Source: Anderseniella sp. (lineage in GTDB: Bacteria; Pseudomonadota; Alphaproteobacteria; Rhizobiales; Aestuariivirgaceae). From it: DNA of 64,000 bases. The DNA lies in NCBI GenBank assembly GCA_030626025.1, contig DAOUPT010000010.1, positions 1-64,000 of the forward strand, given 5' to 3'. Positions within the stretch are counted from its first letter, which is position 1; every line of letters starts with the position of its first letter. Positions 1 to 9,309 of this stretch are shown in pieces. The position numbers were made by a program, and so were the translations under genes. The notes under the pieces were generated by a model that made no database searches, was not told the origin of the DNA, and worked only from the letters and a program-made list of their open reading frames with translations.

Positions 1-1
1 T

Positions 2-313
2 GTTGGGGGTGACACAGAAACCTCGAACCATGATCCAAAGTTGATCCAAATTATTGCTCAAGCCCATGTCTGGTCTCAGCAGCTCATCTCCGGAACCGTA
101 AAGTCTGTTCTCGATATTGCAGTAAAAGAAAAACTTGACGCTGGAGAGATCAGTCGTGTTCTTCCTCTGGCATTTTTGGCGCCAGACATTGTGTCTACCA
201 TCCTAAATGGCAATCAACCTGTTGACCTAACTGCCGACCATCTCAAACGGCATGCCAGCAAGCTTCCAGCATCCTGGCAGCAACAAAAGCAGATCCTCGG
301 ATTTACTGCTTAA
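2..313 (+). CDS. Serine site-specific recombinase, C-terminal end (partial)
   Basis: The frame is open back to the window edge, so this is the last 103 residues of a longer gene that begins outside the window. The tail resembles the C-terminus of large serine recombinases common in Alphaproteobacteria: a segment like IIAQAHVWSQQLISG, then ISRVLPLAFLAPDIV, an ILNG-QPVDLTADHL stretch and a final ILGF close to the stop. These proteins cut and rejoin DNA at specific sites in phages and integrative elements. The catalytic N-terminal domain cannot be checked here. A CAU tRNA lies about 190 bp downstream, but no att repeat was seen. The family call rests on remembered tail similarity. Confidence 0.7.
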   Translation, partial: VGGDTETSNHDPKLIQIIAQAHVWSQQLISGTVKSVLDIAVKEKLDAGEISRVLPLAFLAPDIVSTILNGNQPVDLTADHLKRHASKLPASWQQQKQILGFTA

Positions 314-503
314 TCAACAATCACCATCTCATCGCTCGAATGGCGAAAAACTCTCGTACTAGAGACGTTTTGATAAAATGGCCGGATACTAGCTATATTC
401 CACGAAAATCCAGCGTCTCTGTGTTTGTATATTCCGCATAACCCTCGGATACTACGGCATAAACTGAACTGCATGGAATGGCGCTGAAAATGGGGGAGGT
501 GGT

Positions 504-580
504 TGGTGGGCCCGGCAGGACTCGAACCTGCGACCGGACGGTTATGAGCCGTCAGCTCTAACCAGCTGAGCTACAGGCCC
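504..580 (-). tRNA. tRNA with CAU anticodon (probably tRNA-Ile2, else elongator tRNA-Met)
   Basis: Read on the minus strand, the 77 bases fold into a complete cloverleaf. The 7-bp acceptor stem GGGCCTG/CGGGCCC has one G-U pair, the D arm is GCTC/GAGC, the anticodon stem GACGG/CCGTC encloses the loop CTCATAA, and the T arm is GCAGG/CCTGC with TTCGAGT. CCA is encoded. A CAU anticodon is shared by elongator Met tRNA and by the lysidine-modified Ile tRNA that reads AUA. The C4-G69 and C5-G68 pairs are TilS recognition determinants known from E. coli tRNA-Ile2, which favours the Ile2 reading without proving it. Confidence 0.93.
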
Positions 581-653
581 ACCGTGAGACTGGCTATAGC
601 TTAAATTACAAACGATGCCAAATGTTTACTGAGGCGATGTCGTCAAAAATATT

Positions 654-1811
654 TTAGCTGCTAAATCCATCCCAGAAAGCTTTTGCTTTTGAGAAAAAAC
701 CCTCGGACTGGGGAGAGTTGTCGCGTTTTTCAGCTTCAAACTCTTTCAGCAGGTCTTTTTGTTTTTTGGACAAATTAACCGGCGTTTCAACACTTACCTG
801 AATGTACATGTCACCGATTTGAGGCGAGCGCAGCACCGGCATGCCTTTATTGCGCAGGCGAAATTGTTTTCCAGACTGAGTGCCTTCAGGAATAGTAACC
901 CGGGCCTTGTTACCTTCTATCGTTGGCACTTCGACATCACCGCCCAGCGTTGCTGTTATCATTGAGATCGGCACGCTGCAAAACAAATCAGCTCCATCAC
1001 GCTGGAAAAACTCGTGCTGTTTTAAAGACAGGAAAATATACAGATCACCGGTCGGACCGCCGCGGACCCCGGCTTCGCCTTCACCGGCAAGTCGGATACG
1101 GGTGCCATCCTCGACGCCAGCGGGAATATTGACCGACAGTGTCCGTTCCTTGTTAACCCGGCCCTGACCTGAACAATCTGTGCATGGATCGCCAATGGTC
1201 TGACCGCGACCATGACAGGCCGGACATGTGCGCTCTACAGTGAAAAAGCCTTGTGAGGCCCGCACAGCACCCGCACCTCCACAGGTTTGGCAGGTGGTGG
1301 GAGACGTGCCCGGTTTTGCGCCACTGCCATCGCAGGTTTCGCAAGTGACCGATGTCGGTACTTTTATTTGAGCTGATTTGCCCTTGAAAGCATCGCTTAG
1401 TGAGACTTCCATATTATAGCGAAGGTCAGAGCCGCGCTGGGCACCACCGGAGCGGCGTTGCTGACGACCGCCACCGCCGCCACCCATAAAGTCGCCAAAC
1501 AGATCTTCAAAAACATCAGACATCGATGAATTAAACTCAGACCCAAATCCACCCGGACCTCCCTGACCGCCACCTGGTCTGCCGTTTTCAAATGCGGCAT
1601 GGCCAAAGCGGTCATAGGCTGCTCTGCTTTGCGGGTCTTTCAGGGCTTCGTAGGCTTCGCCAACTTCCTTGAATTTGACCTCAGCAGAAGGATCACCCTG
1701 ATTTGCATCAGGGTGATATTTTTTTGCCTTTTGCCGAAAAGCACTTTTGAGAGCTTTTTCATCGGCCTGGCGATCTACACCAAGGACTTCATAAAAGTCA
1801 CGTTTAGCCAT
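654..1811 (-). CDS. dnaJ: Chaperone DnaJ (Hsp40)
   Basis: This cytosolic co-chaperone delivers unfolded substrates to DnaK and stimulates its ATPase. It has 385 residues, the usual length. The N-terminal J domain carries the HPD tripeptide near residue 33, followed by a Gly/Phe-rich linker (about 75-125). Four CxxCxGxG zinc motifs are visible ([32 protein letters not shown]), and then the C-terminal substrate-binding domain. The start lies 15 bp after the dnaK stop on the same strand, so the two form the standard dnaK-dnaJ operon. No terminator is evident between its end and the tRNA. Confidence 0.98.
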   Translation of the reverse strand: MAKRDFYEVLGVDRQADEKALKSAFRQKAKKYHPDANQGDPSAEVKFKEVGEAYEALKDPQSRAAYDRFGHAAFENGRPGGGQGGPGGFGSEFNSSMSDVFEDLFGDFMGGGGGGRQQRRSGGAQRGSDLRYNMEVSLSDAFKGKSAQIKVPTSVTCETCDGSGAKPGTSPTTCQTCGGAGAVRASQGFFTVERTCPACHGRGQTIGDPCTDCSGQGRVNKERTLSVNIPAGVEDGTRIRLAGEGEAGVRGGPTGDLYIFLSLKQHEFFQRDGADLFCSVPISMITATLGGDVEVPTIEGNKARVTIPEGTQSGKQFRLRNKGMPVLRSPQIGDMYIQVSVETPVNLSKKQKDLLKEFEAEKRDNSPQSEGFFSKAKAFWDGFSS

Positions 1812-1826
1812 GAGGACCTACCAGTT

Positions 1827-3743
1827 TTAGTCTGACTTTTTATCTTCGTCACGGATTTCTTCGAAATCCGCATCGACAATATCCTCATCAACATCTGCTG
1901 GTGCGCCATCGTCATCAGGTGAACCCTCACCTTCAGCGTTTTGATATAGCGCTTCGCCGATTTTCATTGATGCCTGAGCCAGAGCGTTGGTTTTCTCTTT
2001 AACCGCTTCGGTATCAACATCATCACCTTCCATGGCTTCCTTCAAATCTGAAATCGCCACTTCGACGGTTGACTTGTCAGCGTCAGAAACCTTGTCACCG
2101 GCTTCCTCGAGGGTTTTTTCGGTTGAGTGAATAAGGGCTTCGGCATGGTTGGTTGCTTCGACCTCATCCTTGCGTTTGGCGTCCTCCTCAGCGTGTGCCT
2201 CGGCATCGGCAACCATTTTTTCAACTTCATCGTCGCTCAAGCCGCCTGAGGCCTGAATTCTGATTTGTTGTTCTTTGCCGGTTGCCTTGTCCTTGGCCGA
2301 CACATTGACAATGCCGTTGGCATCAATGTCAAAGGTCACCTCGACCTGTGGCATACCGCGAGGAGCATTGGGAATACCGACCAGATCAAACTGACCAAGC
2401 ATTTTGTTGTGAGCGGCAATTTCGCGCTCGCCCTGGGCAACCCGGATGGTTACTGCGGTCTGGTTGTCTTCAGCCGTTGAGAAGGTTTGAGATTTTTTGG
2501 TTGGAATGGTCGTATTGCGATCAATCAACCGGGTGAAAACACCGCCAAGGGTTTCAATACCCAAAGAAAGCGGCGTGACATCAAGCAACAACACGTCTTT
2601 AACATCGCCTTGCAAGACACCAGCCTGAATGGCGGCACCCATGGCAACAACTTCATCAGGGTTCACACCCTTGTGAGGTTCCTTGCCAAAAAACTCTTTA
2701 ACCGTCTCAATCACTTTAGGCATGCGGGACATACCGCCAACCAGAATGATTTCATCAATGTTGCCAGCTGTGATACCGGCATCTTTCAGAGCATTTCTGC
2801 AAGGCTCGACCGTCCGTTGAATAAGATCATCAACTAGTGATTCCAGTTTGGCCCGGGTGAGTTTCAGGGTCAGGTGCTTGGGACCGGACTGGTCTGCTGT
2901 AATAAACGGCAGGTTGACTTCGGTCTGGGTGGCAGAAGACAATTCGATCTTGGCTTTTTCAGCCGCTTCTTTCAGGCGTTGCAATGCAAGCTTGTCAGAA
3001 CGCAAATCGATTGAGTTTTCTTTTTTAAATTCATCGGCAAGATAATCAACAATCCGCATGTCAAAGTCTTCACCGCCAAGGAACGTATCACCATTGGTGG
3101 ATTTCACTTCAAAGACACCGTCGCCGATTTCCAGAACGGATACGTCAAAGGTACCGCCACCAAGGTCATAAACCGCGATGGTGCCAGCTTCTTTTTTATC
3201 AAGTCCGTAAGCCAGCGCTGCAGCGGTTGGCTCGTTGATAATGCGCAGCACTTCAAGACCGGCAATTTTACCGGCATCTTTGGTAGCCTGGCGCTGACTA
3301 TCGTTGAAATAAGCCGGAACAGTGATAACCGCCTGGGTTACATCTTCACCCAGATGACGCTCGGCGGTTTCTTTCATTTTGATCAATGTGTAGGCCGAGA
3401 TTTGAGCTGGCGCATATTTCTCACCGTGTGCTTCAACCCAGGCATCACCATTGTCAGCCTTTACGATCTTGTAAGGGACCAGCTTTTTGTCTTTCTTGAC
3501 AGCTTTGTCATCATAACGACGGCCAATCAGGCGCTTGATGGCAAAAAGAGTGTTCTCGGGATTGGTAACAGCCTGACGTTTGGCTGGCATGCCGACCAGT
3601 GTTTCACCGTCTTCATTAAAAGCGACTACTGACGGAGTAGTACGACCACCCTCGGCATTTTCGATAACCTTGGGCGTAGCCCCGTCCATTATAGCGACAC
3701 AAGAGTTGGTTGTGCCAAGGTCAATTCCGATAATCTTACTCAT
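1827..3743 (-). CDS. dnaK: Chaperone DnaK (Hsp70)
   Basis: This ATP-driven chaperone folds and refolds cytosolic proteins with DnaJ and GrpE. The 638 residues start with [20 protein letters not shown], the Hsp70 nucleotide-binding signature, followed by the phosphate-binding motif [13 protein letters not shown] and the signature [12 protein letters not shown]. The substrate-binding domain and a helical lid end in an acidic tail. An in-frame start 60 bp upstream would add 20 residues unlike the family. The chosen ATG has an AAGGAG ribosome site just upstream and the canonical N-terminus. A heat-shock-type promoter lies about 145 bp upstream. Confidence 0.99.
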   Translation of the reverse strand: MSKIIGIDLGTTNSCVAIMDGATPKVIENAEGGRTTPSVVAFNEDGETLVGMPAKRQAVTNPENTLFAIKRLIGRRYDDKAVKKDKKLVPYKIVKADNGDAWVEAHGEKYAPAQISAYTLIKMKETAERHLGEDVTQAVITVPAYFNDSQRQATKDAGKIAGLEVLRIINEPTAAALAYGLDKKEAGTIAVYDLGGGTFDVSVLEIGDGVFEVKSTNGDTFLGGEDFDMRIVDYLADEFKKENSIDLRSDKLALQRLKEAAEKAKIELSSATQTEVNLPFITADQSGPKHLTLKLTRAKLESLVDDLIQRTVEPCRNALKDAGITAGNIDEIILVGGMSRMPKVIETVKEFFGKEPHKGVNPDEVVAMGAAIQAGVLQGDVKDVLLLDVTPLSLGIETLGGVFTRLIDRNTTIPTKKSQTFSTAEDNQTAVTIRVAQGEREIAAHNKMLGQFDLVGIPNAPRGMPQVEVTFDIDANGIVNVSAKDKATGKEQQIRIQASGGLSDDEVEKMVADAEAHAEEDAKRKDEVEATNHAEALIHSTEKTLEEAGDKVSDADKSTVEVAISDLKEAMEGDDVDTEAVKEKTNALAQASMKIGEALYQNAEGEGSPDDDGAPADVDEDIVDADFEEIRDEDKKSD

Positions 3744-3887
3744 TGTATTCTCCTTTTGGCAAATCACTTCAAAGCCTGCATAAACAGCGCTAAATGCTCT
3801 CATAAATACTTGAGAACCGATTTCCTCGAGTTTAAATTTATCCTCTAGAACCAGATAACTTCTTTCCGGCTCGTGTTCCGTACCGCT

Positions 3888-3916
3888 ATATAGGGTGGTG
3901 ATTGGCTGACATCAAG
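3888..3916 (-). promoter_or_regulatory. Candidate RpoH (sigma-32) promoter of dnaKJ
   Basis: On the minus strand CTTGAT is followed after 15 bases by CCCTATAT, i.e. CTTG-N17-CCCTATAT. This closely fits the alphaproteobacterial RpoH pattern (CTTG, about 17 bases, CYTATnT). It sits 145 bp before the dnaK ATG, in the 202-bp gap shared with the divergent alkB-like gene. Heat-shock control of dnaKJ is the expected arrangement. The transcription start has not been seen. Confidence 0.6.
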
Positions 3917-3945
3917 CTTTTCAAGACAAAAAAGAGGCAAAGAAA

Positions 3946-4554
3946 GTGCCAAATCTGAATATTAATAACTTCAGGGTTCTACAAGGTTTCCTGACGAGGC
4001 AAGAGCAGGCACAGATTGTCGCAGATATTTCGAAATTAGTCCAAAAGGCACCGCTTTACAGACCCTCAATGCCCCGAACCGGCAAACCGTTTTCTGTCCG
4101 AATGAGTAATTTGGGCAAATTGGGATGGGTTTCGGACAAAACCGGCTACCGCTATCAAAAAACCCATCCCGAAACAGGTCAGGAATGGCCCGAGATACCA
4201 GACACTTTACAGGCCATATGGCGGGCTGTTGCAGAGTTTGGACAACCAGCCGAGGCTTGTCTGGTCAATTACTATGACATTTCGGCGAAAATGGGTATGC
4301 ACCGCGATGAGGACGAAGTGAATTTCTCCGCGCCGGTTGTTTCTATTTCCCTCGGCGATACTGCTATTTTCAGAATGGGTGGCGCAACCCGCAAAGGACC
4401 AACTCAATCTGTTAAGCTTGAGTCAGGCGATGTAGTTGTCATTGGCGGCCCGGCCCGGTTATTTTATCACGGCGTGGACCGCATTCTCGGTGGTTCATCA
4501 AACCTGCTCAAAGGTGGCGGTCGTCTGAACCTTACACTCCGGCGAGTGGGTTAA
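3946..4554 (+). CDS. alkB: AlkB-family 2-oxoglutarate/Fe(II) dioxygenase
   Basis: Family members repair alkylated bases (1-methyladenine, 3-methylcytosine) in DNA or RNA by oxidative demethylation. The 202 residues carry the double-stranded beta-helix iron ligands: HRDEDE (the HxD pair), a distal His in FYHGVDRI, and the RxNxTxR 2-oxoglutarate motif as RLNLTLR near the C-terminus. The start is a GTG preceded by a purine-rich AGAGGCAAAG stretch. The gene is transcribed away from dnaK and ends about 50 bp from the convergent SLC13 permease gene. The symbol follows family membership; substrate preference cannot be read from the sequence. Confidence 0.88.
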   Translation: MPNLNINNFRVLQGFLTRQEQAQIVADISKLVQKAPLYRPSMPRTGKPFSVRMSNLGKLGWVSDKTGYRYQKTHPETGQEWPEIPDTLQAIWRAVAEFGQPAEACLVNYYDISAKMGMHRDEDEVNFSAPVVSISLGDTAIFRMGGATRKGPTQSVKLESGDVVVIGGPARLFYHGVDRILGGSSNLLKGGGRLNLTLRRVG

Positions 4555-4601
4555 AATATAGAAACTACAACCCGTTAAGCAACCTGCACAGGAGAGGAAG
4601 A

Positions 4602-6377
4602 TCAGAGCGGCCAGAAGAACATGATCAGCGGGATGGAAACCGCGATAATCAATAATTCCAACGGCAGACCCATCCGCCAGTAATCACCAAAGCGATAACC
4701 GCCCGGCCCCATAATTATGGTGTTATTCTTGTGGCCGATGGGAGAAAGAAATGCACATGACGCGGCAACCGCCACACCCATTAACATAGCATCAGGATTA
4801 ACATCCAGCCTTTTGGCAATCTCCACTGCAATGGGTGCTGCAACCAAAACTGTTGCAACATTATTGAGCACATCAGACAAGGTCATGGTGACCACCATCA
4901 ACAATGCCAAAACAGCCACCGCCGACCAGCCAACCGTAAAATCAACAATCGCCCCGGCAATCAGCGCCGTACCGCCCGATTGTTCAAGCGCCGCGCCAAG
5001 AGGAATAAGCGAGGCCAAAAGAACAATGACCGGCCACTGAATGGAGTCATATACCTGTCCCAGAGAAACCACTTTCAGCACCACATAAAGAACAACACAG
5101 GCCGACAGGGCAATTGGCAGATAAACCACACCGAGACTTGCCAGAATGATAGCGACACTAAACAGGGAAATCGCCATCCAGGCCTTGTCATGCTGGGTAA
5201 CCTGCAGCCCGCGTGGCGCAAGGGGCATCACTTCAAGCCAGTCGATGATATCGTCAATATGTTCGCTGGTGCCCATAAGCAATAAAACATCACCCGGTTT
5301 AATCTCCAGCGAGCGAACCCGCTCACGAAACGGTTCGCCTTCCCGCGAAACGCCAAGCAGCATAATGCCATGACGATACAACAGTCGTAAATCAAGCGCC
5401 GAACGCCCGGCAATACGCGATTCTGCCGGCACTGCCGCCTCAACCATTTTCAAAGTACCAGCCAGCGGTCCGGTGTGTTTTGCGGCCCGGGAATAAGATA
5501 ACTTCAAGGCATTGGCAAAGCTTTCAAGAGCTTTAGGCCCAGCCTCAAGCACCATCAGATCACCTTTACGAATTTCTGCCCGCAAAGCCCGACCAGGTAA
5601 ACGCTTGCCGTTTCTTACCAACCCAAGAATCAGCACATCATTTTCTTCAGCCACTTCATGCAGGTCTTTGATGGTTTTTCCGACCGCTTTGGATTTTACT
5701 GGCACGCCGATTTCAACAATATAGTCTTCCAGATTACTCAGTTCCTTGGAACCATTTTGTATGGAGCGTGCACTTGGCACCAGACGCCAGCCTATCAGGG
5801 CAACAAAGGCCAACCCGATAATCGCCGTTCCAAAACCAACAAAAGCAAAATCAAACATCTTGTAAGGCGCGCCAAGGGCGGTTTCACGAAATTGCGAGAT
5901 AACAATATTGGGCGGCGTACCGATCAAAGTTGCCATGCCACCCAGAATAGTTGCAAAAGACAGCGGCATCAAAGAAAGAGCCGGTGAACGTCTGGCCTTT
6001 TTGGCCGCCTGAATATCAACCGGCATCAGCAAAGCAAGGGCCGCGACATTGTTCATAAAGGCTGAAAGCACCGCACCGAGAAATCCCATCGCGGCAATAT
6101 GCAACGGCAAAGGTCGGCTTGAATTGATAAATCGACTGGTCAGCATCTCGATGGCGCCTGATTGCGACAGCGCCCGCGAGACAATTAAAACCAGTGCAAT
6201 AATAATCACTGCCGGGTGCCCAAACCCCGAAAATGCTGCTTCTTTGGGGATTACACCCAATAAAAGACCAATCGACAGCGCCCCGAAGGCCACCAGATCA
6301 TAACGCCACTTGCCCCACAACAGCATGCCCAATACGCCTGCCATTAATGAAAAGAGAATTATCTGTTCATTTGTCAT
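4602..6377 (-). CDS. SLC13 (DASS) family permease with two RCK-C/TrkA-C domains
   Basis: This is an inner-membrane transporter of about 592 residues. About six hydrophobic segments at each end flank a central hydrophilic part (roughly residues 200-400) with two repeats resembling TrkA-C regulatory domains. Known relatives with this architecture move sulfate or dicarboxylates with Na+; the substrate cannot be told here. The conserved membrane stretches include SGFGHPAVIIIALVLIVSRA near the start and NNVAALALLMPV, matched in the second half by LNNVATVLVAAPIAVEIAK. A GTG five codons upstream (6392) is an alternative start, and neither start has a clear ribosome site. It faces away from cbbL. Confidence 0.85.
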   Translation of the reverse strand: MTNEQIILFSLMAGVLGMLLWGKWRYDLVAFGALSIGLLLGVIPKEAAFSGFGHPAVIIIALVLIVSRALSQSGAIEMLTSRFINSSRPLPLHIAAMGFLGAVLSAFMNNVAALALLMPVDIQAAKKARRSPALSLMPLSFATILGGMATLIGTPPNIVISQFRETALGAPYKMFDFAFVGFGTAIIGLAFVALIGWRLVPSARSIQNGSKELSNLEDYIVEIGVPVKSKAVGKTIKDLHEVAEENDVLILGLVRNGKRLPGRALRAEIRKGDLMVLEAGPKALESFANALKLSYSRAAKHTGPLAGTLKMVEAAVPAESRIAGRSALDLRLLYRHGIMLLGVSREGEPFRERVRSLEIKPGDVLLLMGTSEHIDDIIDWLEVMPLAPRGLQVTQHDKAWMAISLFSVAIILASLGVVYLPIALSACVVLYVVLKVVSLGQVYDSIQWPVIVLLASLIPLGAALEQSGGTALIAGAIVDFTVGWSAVAVLALLMVVTMTLSDVLNNVATVLVAAPIAVEIAKRLDVNPDAMLMGVAVAASCAFLSPIGHKNNTIIMGPGGYRFGDYWRMGLPLELLIIAVSIPLIMFFWPL

Positions 6378-6593
6378 GCAACGAATTTGCACATTTTCAG
6401 GTGCTTCGCCAACCCCAATATAGAGATATAGTTTTTCTAAACATTCAAGTAAGATAATTTAATTTTTGTTTGCATCGGCTTTGCGCTAGGTTCTGCCTCG
6501 TTAAATAATTTGTTTGAAGAAAAGCCCATTGCTTCACAGAAGACGCATTTAAACAGACATTATGTTTGGGCAGCCAGAAAAGGAACGTCTACC

Positions 6594-8015
6594 ATGGCAA
6601 AGAAAAAGTATGATGCCGGTGTGAAAGAATATCGCGAAACCTATTGGGATCCCGATTATCAACCAAAAGAAACCGACCTGTTGGCCTGTTTCAAGATCAC
6701 CCCGCAACCAGGCATTCCGCGCGAAGAAGTTGCTGCTGCCGTGGCTGCTGAAAGTTCAACCGGCACATGGACCACTGTTTGGACCGACCTGTTGACTGAC
6801 CTCGAATACTATAAGGGTCGCGCCTACCACATTGAAGATGTGCCTGGCGATGACTCTTGTTATTATGCCTTTATCGCTTACCCGATTGACCTGTTTGAAG
6901 AAGGTTCAGTGGTTAACGTTCTGACTTCGCTGGTTGGTAACGTGTTCGGCTTTAAAGCCCTTCGCGCTCTGCGCCTTGAAGATATCCGCTTCCCGATTGC
7001 CTACGTGATGACCTGTAACGGCCCGCCACAAGGCATCCAGCTTGAGCGCGATATCATGAACAAATATGGCCGCCCGATGCTTGGTTGTACAATTAAACCA
7101 AAGCTTGGCCTGTCAGCCAAAAACTATGGCCGTGCCTGTTACGAAGGTCTTCGTGGTGGTCTTGACTTCACTAAAGATGATGAAAACGTCAACTCGCAGC
7201 CGTTCATGCGCTGGAGAGCCCGTTTTGATTTCGTTATGGAAGCGATCCTTAAAGCCGAAGCTGAAACCGGTGAACGCAAAGGTCACTATCTTAACGTGAC
7301 CGCGCCAACGGCGGATGAAATGATGCGCCGGGCCGAATACGCTAAGGAAATTGGCGCGCCGATTATTATGCATGACTATCTGACAGGTGGATTAAGTGCC
7401 AACACCCAACTGGCCCAGTGGTGTCAGGAAAATGGCATGTTGCTGCACATTCACCGTGCCATGCACGCCGTGCTTGATCGCAACCCCCATCACGGCATTC
7501 ACTTCCGCGTATTGGTTAAAATTCTGCGTCTGTCCGGTGGCGATCACCTGCACACAGGCACCGTGGTTGGCAAGCTTGAAGGTGACCGTGATGCCACTCT
7601 TGGCTGGATCGACCTGCTGCGCGAGCCCTACATTAAAGAAGATCGCTCACGCGGTATCTTCTTTGATCAGGACTGGGGCTCAATGCCTGGCGTCTTTGCT
7701 GTGGCATCAGGTGGCATCCACGTCTGGCACATGCCAGCGCTGGTCAACATCTTTGGTGATGACAGTGTTCTTCAATTTGGCGGCGGCACACTGGGCCACC
7801 CATGGGGCAATGCTGCTGGTGCCTGCGCCAACCGCGTAGCTGTTGAAGCCTGTGTCGAAGCCCGCAATCAGGGTCGTGATCTTGAAAAAGAAAGCAAAGA
7901 CATTCTCACCAGCGCTGCCAAGCATTCACCTGAGCTGAAAGTGGCGATGGAAACCTGGAAAGAAATCAAGTTTGAATTCGACACCGTCGACAAACTGGAC
8001 GTTGCCCACAAATAA
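6594..8015 (+). CDS. cbbL: Ribulose-bisphosphate carboxylase large subunit, form IA type
   Basis: The CO2-fixing catalytic subunit of the Calvin cycle converts ribulose-1,5-bisphosphate and CO2 to two 3-phosphoglycerates in an L8S8 complex. The 473 residues are full length. Visible active-site stretches are [22 protein letters not shown] (with the carbamylated Lys), [12 protein letters not shown], the loop-6 Lys in [10 protein letters not shown] and [10 protein letters not shown]. Its sequence style and the cbbQ-cbbO neighbours suggest form IA. The open frame extends further upstream, but the ATG here has AGGAAC 8 bp before it and yields the standard MAKKKY start. The 216-bp upstream gap holds no gene and no adjacent cbbR. 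Confidence 0.97.
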   Translation: MAKKKYDAGVKEYRETYWDPDYQPKETDLLACFKITPQPGIPREEVAAAVAAESSTGTWTTVWTDLLTDLEYYKGRAYHIEDVPGDDSCYYAFIAYPIDLFEEGSVVNVLTSLVGNVFGFKALRALRLEDIRFPIAYVMTCNGPPQGIQLERDIMNKYGRPMLGCTIKPKLGLSAKNYGRACYEGLRGGLDFTKDDENVNSQPFMRWRARFDFVMEAILKAEAETGERKGHYLNVTAPTADEMMRRAEYAKEIGAPIIMHDYLTGGLSANTQLAQWCQENGMLLHIHRAMHAVLDRNPHHGIHFRVLVKILRLSGGDHLHTGTVVGKLEGDRDATLGWIDLLREPYIKEDRSRGIFFDQDWGSMPGVFAVASGGIHVWHMPALVNIFGDDSVLQFGGGTLGHPWGNAAGACANRVAVEACVEARNQGRDLEKESKDILTSAAKHSPELKVAMETWKEIKFEFDTVDKLDVAHK

Positions 8016-8053
8016 GCAACGGTCAATTTGAACCTAATTCAAAGGAAAAAATT

Positions 8054-8407
8054 ATGAGTGATATTCAAGACTACAAATCAAGCCTGACAGATGATGACAG
8101 CCTTAAATTTGAAACTTTCTCTTATCTGCCGGAAATGGATGACGCACGCATCCGTAAACAGGTTGAGTACATTGTTGCAAAAGGCTACAATCCGGCGATT
8201 GAACACAGTGAGCCTGAAAATGCTGCTGACAATTACTGGTACATGTGGAAGCTGCCAATGTTTGGCGAAACAGATGTTGACCGCATTCTGGCCGAAGCAG
8301 AAGCCTGCCACAAAGCCCACCCGGGCAACCACGTTCGCCTCATCGGCTATGATAACTACAAGCAGTCACAAGGCGCTTCGATGGTTATCTACCGCGGTGA
8401 AATGTAA
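8054..8407 (+). CDS. cbbS: Ribulose-bisphosphate carboxylase small subunit
   Basis: This is the small subunit that caps the RuBisCO large-subunit octamer and tunes activity. The 117 residues have the typical [20 protein letters not shown] opening of the core, then [13 protein letters not shown] and the C-terminal beta strand with [20 protein letters not shown]. It follows cbbL by 38 bp with an AAAGGAAAA ribosome site, so the two are co-transcribed. An intrinsic terminator follows 29 bp after the stop, so cbbLS probably make most of the transcript. Confidence 0.97.
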   Translation: MSDIQDYKSSLTDDDSLKFETFSYLPEMDDARIRKQVEYIVAKGYNPAIEHSEPENAADNYWYMWKLPMFGETDVDRILAEAEACHKAHPGNHVRLIGYDNYKQSQGASMVIYRGEM

Positions 8408-8436
8408 AGACCGGTAAAACTTCTTACGTTGATTTG

Positions 8437-8472
8437 GTGCGGTCGAAATAATAATTTCGGTCGCACTTTTTT
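8437..8472 (+). terminator. Intrinsic terminator/attenuator between cbbS and cbbQ
   Basis: Bases 8437-8449 pair with 8454-8466 over 13 bp, including two G-U pairs, with a 4-base loop (AATA). The stem is followed directly by six T residues. The position lets RNA polymerase stop after cbbLS, with read-through supplying lower amounts of the activase genes cbbQO. No separate promoter was recognised between the terminator and cbbQ (20 bp). Confidence 0.88.
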
Positions 8473-8491
8473 ATTTAAATGATGGAACGAC

Positions 8492-9298
8492 ATGAGCAAA
8501 CCTGACACCGATCAATATCTAATCGCCAGCGAACCTTATTACCGCTCGCTCGGCAATGAAGTGGCGCTTTATGAAGCAGCTTACGGTGCCCGCATACCGA
8601 TGATGCTGAAAGGCCCGACCGGTTGCGGCAAGTCCCGGTTTGTCGAGCATATGGCTTGGAAACTGGGCAAGCCCCTGATTACCATTGCCTGTAATGAAGA
8701 CATGACCGCCTCTGATCTGGTTGGTCGCTTTCTGCTCGATATCAACGGCACCAAATGGCAAGACGGACCATTGACAGTCGCTGCCCGCATGGGCGCGATA
8801 TGTTACCTCGATGAAGTGGTTGAAGCACGCCAGGACACTACCGTGGTTATTCACCCGCTCACCGACCACCGTCGGGTTTTACCATTGGAGAAAAAGGGCG
8901 AGCAGGTTGAAGCTCATCCTGATTTCCAACTGGTGATCTCCTACAACCCCGGTTACCAAAGCCTGATGAAGGATCTCAAACAATCAACCAAGCAGCGTTT
9001 TTCCGCCCTTGATTTTGATTACCCTGAACTAGAAACCGAAGTTGAAATTGTTGTTCATGAAGCTGGCGTTGATAATGATATCGCCACCAAACTGGTCAAT
9101 ATCGCCCACCGTTCGCGCAACCTCAAGGGCCATGGCCTTGATGAAGGCATGTCAACCCGCCTGCTGATTTACGCCGGTCAGTTGATCACCAAGGGCATTG
9201 ATGCCCAGGCTGCCTGTCAAATGGCGCTGGTCAGCCCGCTGACCGATGATCCCGATATGCGTGATACGCTTGATGCAGCGGTGGCAACTTACTTCTGA
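8492..9298 (+). CDS. cbbQ: RuBisCO activase CbbQ, MoxR-type AAA+ ATPase
   Basis: CbbQ forms a hexameric ring that, with CbbO, uses ATP to remove inhibitory sugar phosphates from RuBisCO. The 268 residues contain Walker A GPTGCGKS (41-48), Walker B AICYLDEV (about 102-109) and a sensor-1 region around [11 protein letters not shown], all in the MoxR arrangement. It lies directly after cbbLS and 11 bp before cbbO, the usual cbbQ1-cbbO1 order linked with form IA RuBisCO. The ATG is preceded by the modest ribosome site GATGGAACGAC. Confidence 0.95.
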   Translation: MSKPDTDQYLIASEPYYRSLGNEVALYEAAYGARIPMMLKGPTGCGKSRFVEHMAWKLGKPLITIACNEDMTASDLVGRFLLDINGTKWQDGPLTVAARMGAICYLDEVVEARQDTTVVIHPLTDHRRVLPLEKKGEQVEAHPDFQLVISYNPGYQSLMKDLKQSTKQRFSALDFDYPELETEVEIVVHEAGVDNDIATKLVNIAHRSRNLKGHGLDEGMSTRLLIYAGQLITKGIDAQAACQMALVSPLTDDPDMRDTLDAAVATYF

Positions 9299-9309
9299 TT
9301 GGCATCCCA

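Noticed and set aside
3744-3803. Upstream extension of dnaK by 20 codons
   Set aside because: The extra residues are not like any DnaK and the internal ATG has a good AAGGAG site and the canonical N-terminus.
6378-6593. CbbR binding site upstream of cbbL
   Set aside because: Several AT-rich T-N11-A type matches exist, but none stands out, and no cbbR gene is adjacent.
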